From: Paenibacillus ihumii
GTDB taxonomy: Bacteria > Bacillota > Bacilli > Paenibacillales > Paenibacillaceae
Length of the DNA stretch: 64,000 bases
Assembly: GCF_001403875.1 (NCBI RefSeq)
Contig: NZ_LN884299.1
Span: 2,418,117 to 2,482,116 of the forward strand
Reading direction: 5' to 3'
Shown here one piece after another: positions 60,789 through 64,000 of the stretch. The notes beneath the pieces were generated by a model. It was not told the origin of the DNA, did not search any database, and worked only from the letters and a program-made list of their open reading frames with translations. The position numbers were made by a program, and so were the translations under genes. Position 1 is the first letter of the stretch. Every line of letters starts with the position of its first letter.

Positions 60789-61915
60789 GCTTCCTCTTCA
60801 CCCCCTACCCATTGAGCGGCAAATGCTGTTAACAGACTGCTGCGGGTGACGATGCCGGCAATTATGCCTGCTTCCGTTACCACCGGGATAACGCCAAACG
60901 GAGCTTGCGTGATCAGGGCAAGGGCATCCCTGGCCGTCGCCGTATCCTGCAGAACCACCTGGGGCGGCTGCATGATCTCGCGGATGGTCATCGAGCTGTC
61001 CATCTGGGCGGAGACATCGTACGCCGAGACAATGCCCAGCAGCTTCCCTGCCTCATCGCTTACGAGCAGCGTATCGGTCTTCCTCTGCCTCATGAACGTA
61101 AGCGCCCGGCTCGGACTGCGTCCTGGGAGTGTTGTTGAAGGGTTATCGCGCATGATCGCCGTGATCGGAATGTATTCGGGATTTTGATAGAGGCGATTTT
61201 TTCCGACGAAGCCTTCTACGAACTCATTGGCCGGATGACTTAGAATTCGCTCCGGCGTATCGATCTGCACCAGCTCTCCATCGCGTAGAATGGCGATTTT
61301 ATCGCCGAGCTTCAGAGCCTCCTCCATGTCATGCGTTACAAATACGATGGTCTTTCTTACCTCCTGCTGAAGCCGCAATAATTCATCCTGCAGCTGCTCC
61401 CGGGTAATCGGGTCAAGAGCGCCGAACGGCTCATCCATCAGAATAATATCTGGATCCGCCGCTAAGGCCCGGGCGACACCGACCCGCTGCTGCTGACCGC
61501 CGGAGAGCTGCTTCGGGTACCGCTTCGCGAAGACCTCCGGATCAAGCCCGACCAAGCGGAGCATTTCATTCACCCGCTCTTTTTTCCTGTCCGTCGTCCA
61601 TCCCTTCAGCTCGGGAATTAAGCCAACATTGTCTTCGATGGTGTAATGGGGGAAGAGTCCGATTTGCTGAATGACGTAGCCGATGTTCCTGCGCAGTGTT
61701 ACGGGATTCTCCTGCGTAATGTCCTTGCCTTGCACGTATATTTTGCCGGAGGTGTGCGGAATCAGGCGGTTAATCATCTTCATGGAAGTCGTCTTTCCAC
61801 AGCCGCTGGGACCGATCAGCACCAGAATTTCTCCTGCCGCCACCTCAAAACTGATATTTTTTACTGCTTGATAACCGTTTGTATATGTCTTGCTTACTTC
61901 TTCAAATTTCAGCAT
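60785..61915 (-). CDS. opuCA: Osmoprotectant ABC ATPase with tandem CBS domains
   Basis: 376 residues from the ATG at 61915 (MLKFEEVSKTYTNGYQAVKN), preceded by AAAGGAGG; the frame is open further upstream without a ribosome site. Walker A GPSGCGKTTSMK, signature LSGGQQQRVGVARAL and Walker B IILMDEPFGALD are intact. The C-terminal ~130 residues hold two CBS domains (NPSTTLPGRSPSRAL; TIREIMQPPQVVL), which in OpuC-type ATPases bind c-di-AMP or sense ionic strength. The system imports compatible solutes under osmotic stress, and the BusR-type gene upstream supports c-di-AMP control. Confidence 0.94.
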   Translation of the reverse strand: MLKFEEVSKTYTNGYQAVKNISFEVAAGEILVLIGPSGCGKTTSMKMINRLIPHTSGKIYVQGKDITQENPVTLRRNIGYVIQQIGLFPHYTIEDNVGLIPELKGWTTDRKKERVNEMLRLVGLDPEVFAKRYPKQLSGGQQQRVGVARALAADPDIILMDEPFGALDPITREQLQDELLRLQQEVRKTIVFVTHDMEEALKLGDKIAILRDGELVQIDTPERILSHPANEFVEGFVGKNRLYQNPEYIPITAIMRDNPSTTLPGRSPSRALTFMRQRKTDTLLVSDEAGKLLGIVSAYDVSAQMDSSMTIREIMQPPQVVLQDTATARDALALITQAPFGVIPVVTEAGIIAGIVTRSSLLTAFAAQWVGGEEEA

Positions 61916-62046
61916 CTCTGCCTCCTTTGTCCTTGAAATTCTGTTTTTCGCCTGCTCCCAAAGCTGACTTTGAGTCAGCCACATTGATAGTTTCTTACTG
62001 TGCTGGAAGCATCAATAGGTATTACTATAGCAAACCTCCCGACAAC

Positions 62047-62082
62047 TGACAACCTTATATTTATAAATAAGTTGTATGTCAA
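62047..62082. promoter_or_regulatory. opuC promoter with flanking TGACA/TGTCA dyad
   Basis: On the minus strand TTGACA (62082-62077), 17 bp, TATAAG (62059-62054). TGTCA/TGACA half-sites lie at 62047-62051 and 62077-62081, with a further one at 62097-62101. One overlaps the -35 box and one lies just past the -10 box, a good place for a repressor such as the BusR-like protein. Confidence 0.6.
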
Positions 62083-62100
62083 AAAAAGGATCACTATGAC

Positions 62101-62147
62101 AAAAAAAGAGGCTGACCCTGGCAAAATCGCCTTAGGGCCAACCTTTT
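62101..62147 (-). terminator. Terminator of the busR gene
   Basis: GGTTGGCCCT/AGGGTCAGCC (minus strand, 10 bp with G·U pairs) followed by seven T residues (62107-62101). It lies just past the busR stop and upstream of the opuC promoter. Confidence 0.8.
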
Positions 62148-62159
62148 TTCGTCCGTGCT

Positions 62160-62780
62160 CTATTCTATAATTTGATTAACAAATCGCTCGGTTTTATCGT
62201 AAATTTTGGGGTCTCCAACAAAGACAAGACTGTCATTCTCCCGCAAAATAACATGAGGTCCGGGCGAGATCGAAATCCTCGTGCCTCTGCGCAGCGCGAT
62301 TACGGTAGCCCCGGTATTCTGCCAGAATTGCAGGTTGCCGATCGTCTTCCCTACCGCATGGGATCGTTCCTTAATCAGAACCTCCATCGGGTTGTAAGGC
62401 GTCAGGTTCTGCAGCCGGTCGGAAGCCTTCGTAATCTTGTTCAGCAGAACCTCGAATCGGCGATCCACTTCCTTCTTCTCCGCCATCAGAAGCTCCAGAT
62501 CCCGTTTCAACGAATAGGCCGACTTCAAATAATTGCTGCTTGCCAAATACTCCTCGGCCTTCCGGTCCGATATGACGACAATCTCCTTGCCTTGCGAGAC
62601 GGAGACGATGCCCTCGTCCTTTAATAATCCAATCGCCTTGCGGATCGTTTCTGGAGAGACGTGATACTGGGCCGCCAGCAAGGTGCGCCCCGATATTTTG
62701 CTATGGACGGCCAGCTCCCCGCTGACGATACGCTGGGCAAGATCGAGCGCGATGGATTTATAGACAGCGATTTCCTGCAT
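62160..62780 (-). CDS. busR: GntR–RCK_C (TrkA-C) regulator, BusR type
   Basis: 206 residues. Residues 1-~72 are a GntR winged helix (SIALDLAQRIVSGELAVHSK, YHVSPETIRKAIGLLKDEGI). Residues about 85-120 form a coiled coil (LKRDLELLMAEKKEVDRRFE). Residues about 130-206 are an RCK_C domain (AVGKTIGNLQFWQNTGATVI, GPHVILRENDSLVFVGDPK). This is exactly the architecture of BusR, the c-di-AMP-dependent repressor of betaine uptake in Lactococcus and Streptococcus. It is encoded directly upstream of the opuC operon, so it very likely represses it when c-di-AMP is bound. Confidence 0.88.
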   Translation of the reverse strand: MQEIAVYKSIALDLAQRIVSGELAVHSKISGRTLLAAQYHVSPETIRKAIGLLKDEGIVSVSQGKEIVVISDRKAEEYLASSNYLKSAYSLKRDLELLMAEKKEVDRRFEVLLNKITKASDRLQNLTPYNPMEVLIKERSHAVGKTIGNLQFWQNTGATVIALRRGTRISISPGPHVILRENDSLVFVGDPKIYDKTERFVNQIIE

Positions 62781-62993
62781 GGCGTTGAATCCCCCTTTAA
62801 GTCAATCAACTAGTTTATTAAGTATATCTCGTTTGGTCCGGTAAATAAATGAGCGGGCTGACCTAGGAATTTCCGCAATTTACGCTTAGTTAATACATCT
62901 ATGATAATGTTAGAGCGATGAATAACCCGATAAGTTTAACGGTACAAGATATTAATCAGTACAAGAACATTGGGAAAGGAACTTCCGAATATC

Positions 62994-64000
62994 ATGGATA
63001 TTAATACAGCGCCGCATAAAAAGGCAGTAAAGCACCGGTCCCAGGTCCCCGTTCAAGATATTTTTTTGGCCTCGCTTAAGCTGGGATTAACCTCGTTTGG
63101 AGGTCCTGCAGCCCATCTGGGTTATTTCCATCAGGAGTATGTCATCCGCCGCAAATGGATCGGAGAGAAAGCCTACGCCGACCTCGTCGCCCTATGCCAG
63201 CTTCTGCCCGGTCCAGCAAGCAGCCAGGTCGGCATCGGCATTGGCCTGCGCTGCAGCGGATTCCTGGGAGCTGCTGCAGCCTGGCTCGGCTTCACACTGC
63301 CTTCCGCCCTGCTGTTAGGTCTGTTTGCTATTGCTGTGCAGCAAATGAATATTGGCGAAGCGCCATGGCTGCATGGGCTGAAGCTGACTGCCGTCGCCAT
63401 CGTCGCTCAAGCCGTATGGAGCTTGGGTGCAAAGCTGGCTTCCACCCGGAGCAAAGCGGCGATCGCCATTGGCGCCGCCTCGTTATCGCTGCTGTGGCCC
63501 AGCACGCTCAGCCAGATCATCGTTATCGGGGCAGCGGCATTGCTCGGCCTCTTCCTACAGCGGCAAGAGACGGCCTTAGTACAACCGGAGCGGCCTAGGG
63601 CAGCTGAAGACCGCCCGGATGCCCCTCGCTATAGGCCAGCCATCGTTTATTTAGGGCTCTATTTTGCCCTGCTTCTGCTGCTTCCCCTGCTTAGCCGATG
63701 GGCAAACAGCGGCTTGCTCCCCTTGCTTGACGGCTTCTACCGTGCAGGATCACTCGTTTTTGGCGGAGGTCATGTGGTGCTCCCGCTGCTCCAAGAGGAG
63801 GTCGTCGCGCAAGGCTGGGTCAGCCAGTCCGATTTCATCGCTGGATACAGTGCTGCCCAGGCTGTTCCAGGGCCACTCTTTACCTTTGCGTCCTATCTAG
63901 GCGCGATCTATGGGGGAGCACCCGGGCTGGCCGTAGCGACAATAGCTATCTTCCTCCCGGCCTTTCTATTGGTCGCTGGCGCCCTGCCGCTGTGGGACTG
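62994..64000 (+). CDS. chrA: Chromate transporter ChrA, long-chain type (cut by window edge)
   Basis: 335 codons are inside the window and the frame is still open. Two repeated CHR domains: the first opens FLASLKLGLTSFGGPAAHLG with LCQLLPGPASSQVGIGIGL, and the second repeats the pattern as FYRAGSLVFGGGHVVLPLLQ and AAQAVPGPLFTFASYLGAIY. Long-chain ChrA proteins of this type export chromate; the physiological role may be sulfate or another oxyanion. AAAGGA lies rather far (about 14 nt) before the ATG at 62994. Confidence 0.9.
   Translation, partial: MDINTAPHKKAVKHRSQVPVQDIFLASLKLGLTSFGGPAAHLGYFHQEYVIRRKWIGEKAYADLVALCQLLPGPASSQVGIGIGLRCSGFLGAAAAWLGFTLPSALLLGLFAIAVQQMNIGEAPWLHGLKLTAVAIVAQAVWSLGAKLASTRSKAAIAIGAASLSLLWPSTLSQIIVIGAAALLGLFLQRQETALVQPERPRAAEDRPDAPRYRPAIVYLGLYFALLLLLPLLSRWANSGLLPLLDGFYRAGSLVFGGGHVVLPLLQEEVVAQGWVSQSDFIAGYSAAQAVPGPLFTFASYLGAIYGGAPGLAVATIAIFLPAFLLVAGALPLWD

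Overview
The window looks like chromosomal DNA from a Paenibacillaceae-type Firmicute, most likely Paenibacillus. The reasons are moderate GC with AT-rich intergenic DNA, strong AGGAGG-type ribosome sites with some TTG/GTG starts, T-tailed terminators, and gene content: a FadR/ETF fatty-acid regulon of the Bacillus type, YkkCD, NamA, a UPF0173 hydrolase, futalosine-pathway menaquinone genes, a BpsA-type polyamine synthase and a BusR-type regulator. No tRNA, rRNA, prophage, IS element or CRISPR array was seen, and both edges cut genes (aroC at the left, a chromate transporter at the right).

Layout. 1-1.6 kb: start of aroC, a divergent LysR regulator and a 56-aa small protein. 1.6-6.6 kb: three tandem secreted paralogues (propeller-like repeats, two of them with C-terminal Ig-like domains). 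6.6-11.4 kb: a DesK/DesR-type two-component system translationally coupled to a DUF418 membrane protein, then a flavin-binding-like protein, a ResA thioredoxin and a membrane protein. 11.8-12.9 kb: a lone membrane protein followed by a nested-hairpin element. 13-25.7 kb: a complete beta-oxidation regulon: fadF(etfD)-fadN-fadA-fadE-acyl-CoA ligase-thioesterase on the minus strand, divergent from fadR-etfB-etfA, with a FadR operator between them. 26-30.2 kb: SgrR-like regulator, nitroreductase, and a DUF4062 protein coupled to a small basic protein. 30.2-31.1 kb: guanidine-I riboswitch with the YkkCD guanidinium exporter. 31.2-34.9 kb: NamA, an SDR, then coupled mqnB-mqnD. 35-39.6 kb: radical SAM/SPASM protein, PCYCGC lipoprotein, bpsA preceded by an unidentified structured RNA and two terminators, and a CLC-F fluoride exporter under a fluoride riboswitch. 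39.7-42.2 kb: trypsin-like protease, a SigA-like sigma factor without region 1.1, and a candidate ncRNA. 42.7-46.2 kb: two secreted TIM-barrel glycosidase-like proteins, each with a cre-like site upstream. 46.3-58.9 kb: housekeeping and accessory genes (KDPG aldolase, UPF0173 hydrolase, transporters, GNATs, DinB, monooxygenase, TrxR-like flavoprotein, GH13 glucosidase, a coiled-coil protein, an oxidoreductase). 59-62.8 kb: an OpuC-type osmolyte importer behind a BusR-type c-di-AMP regulator. 63 kb to end: ChrA.

Common theme: much of the window is stress and efflux physiology under RNA or ligand control: guanidinium, fluoride, osmolytes/c-di-AMP and long-chain acyl-CoA. The part I cannot explain from known families is the ~210-nt RNA with its own consensus promoter and terminator, and a second attenuator-like terminator, directly ahead of bpsA. 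Family assignments rest on reading motifs by eye; no search was run.
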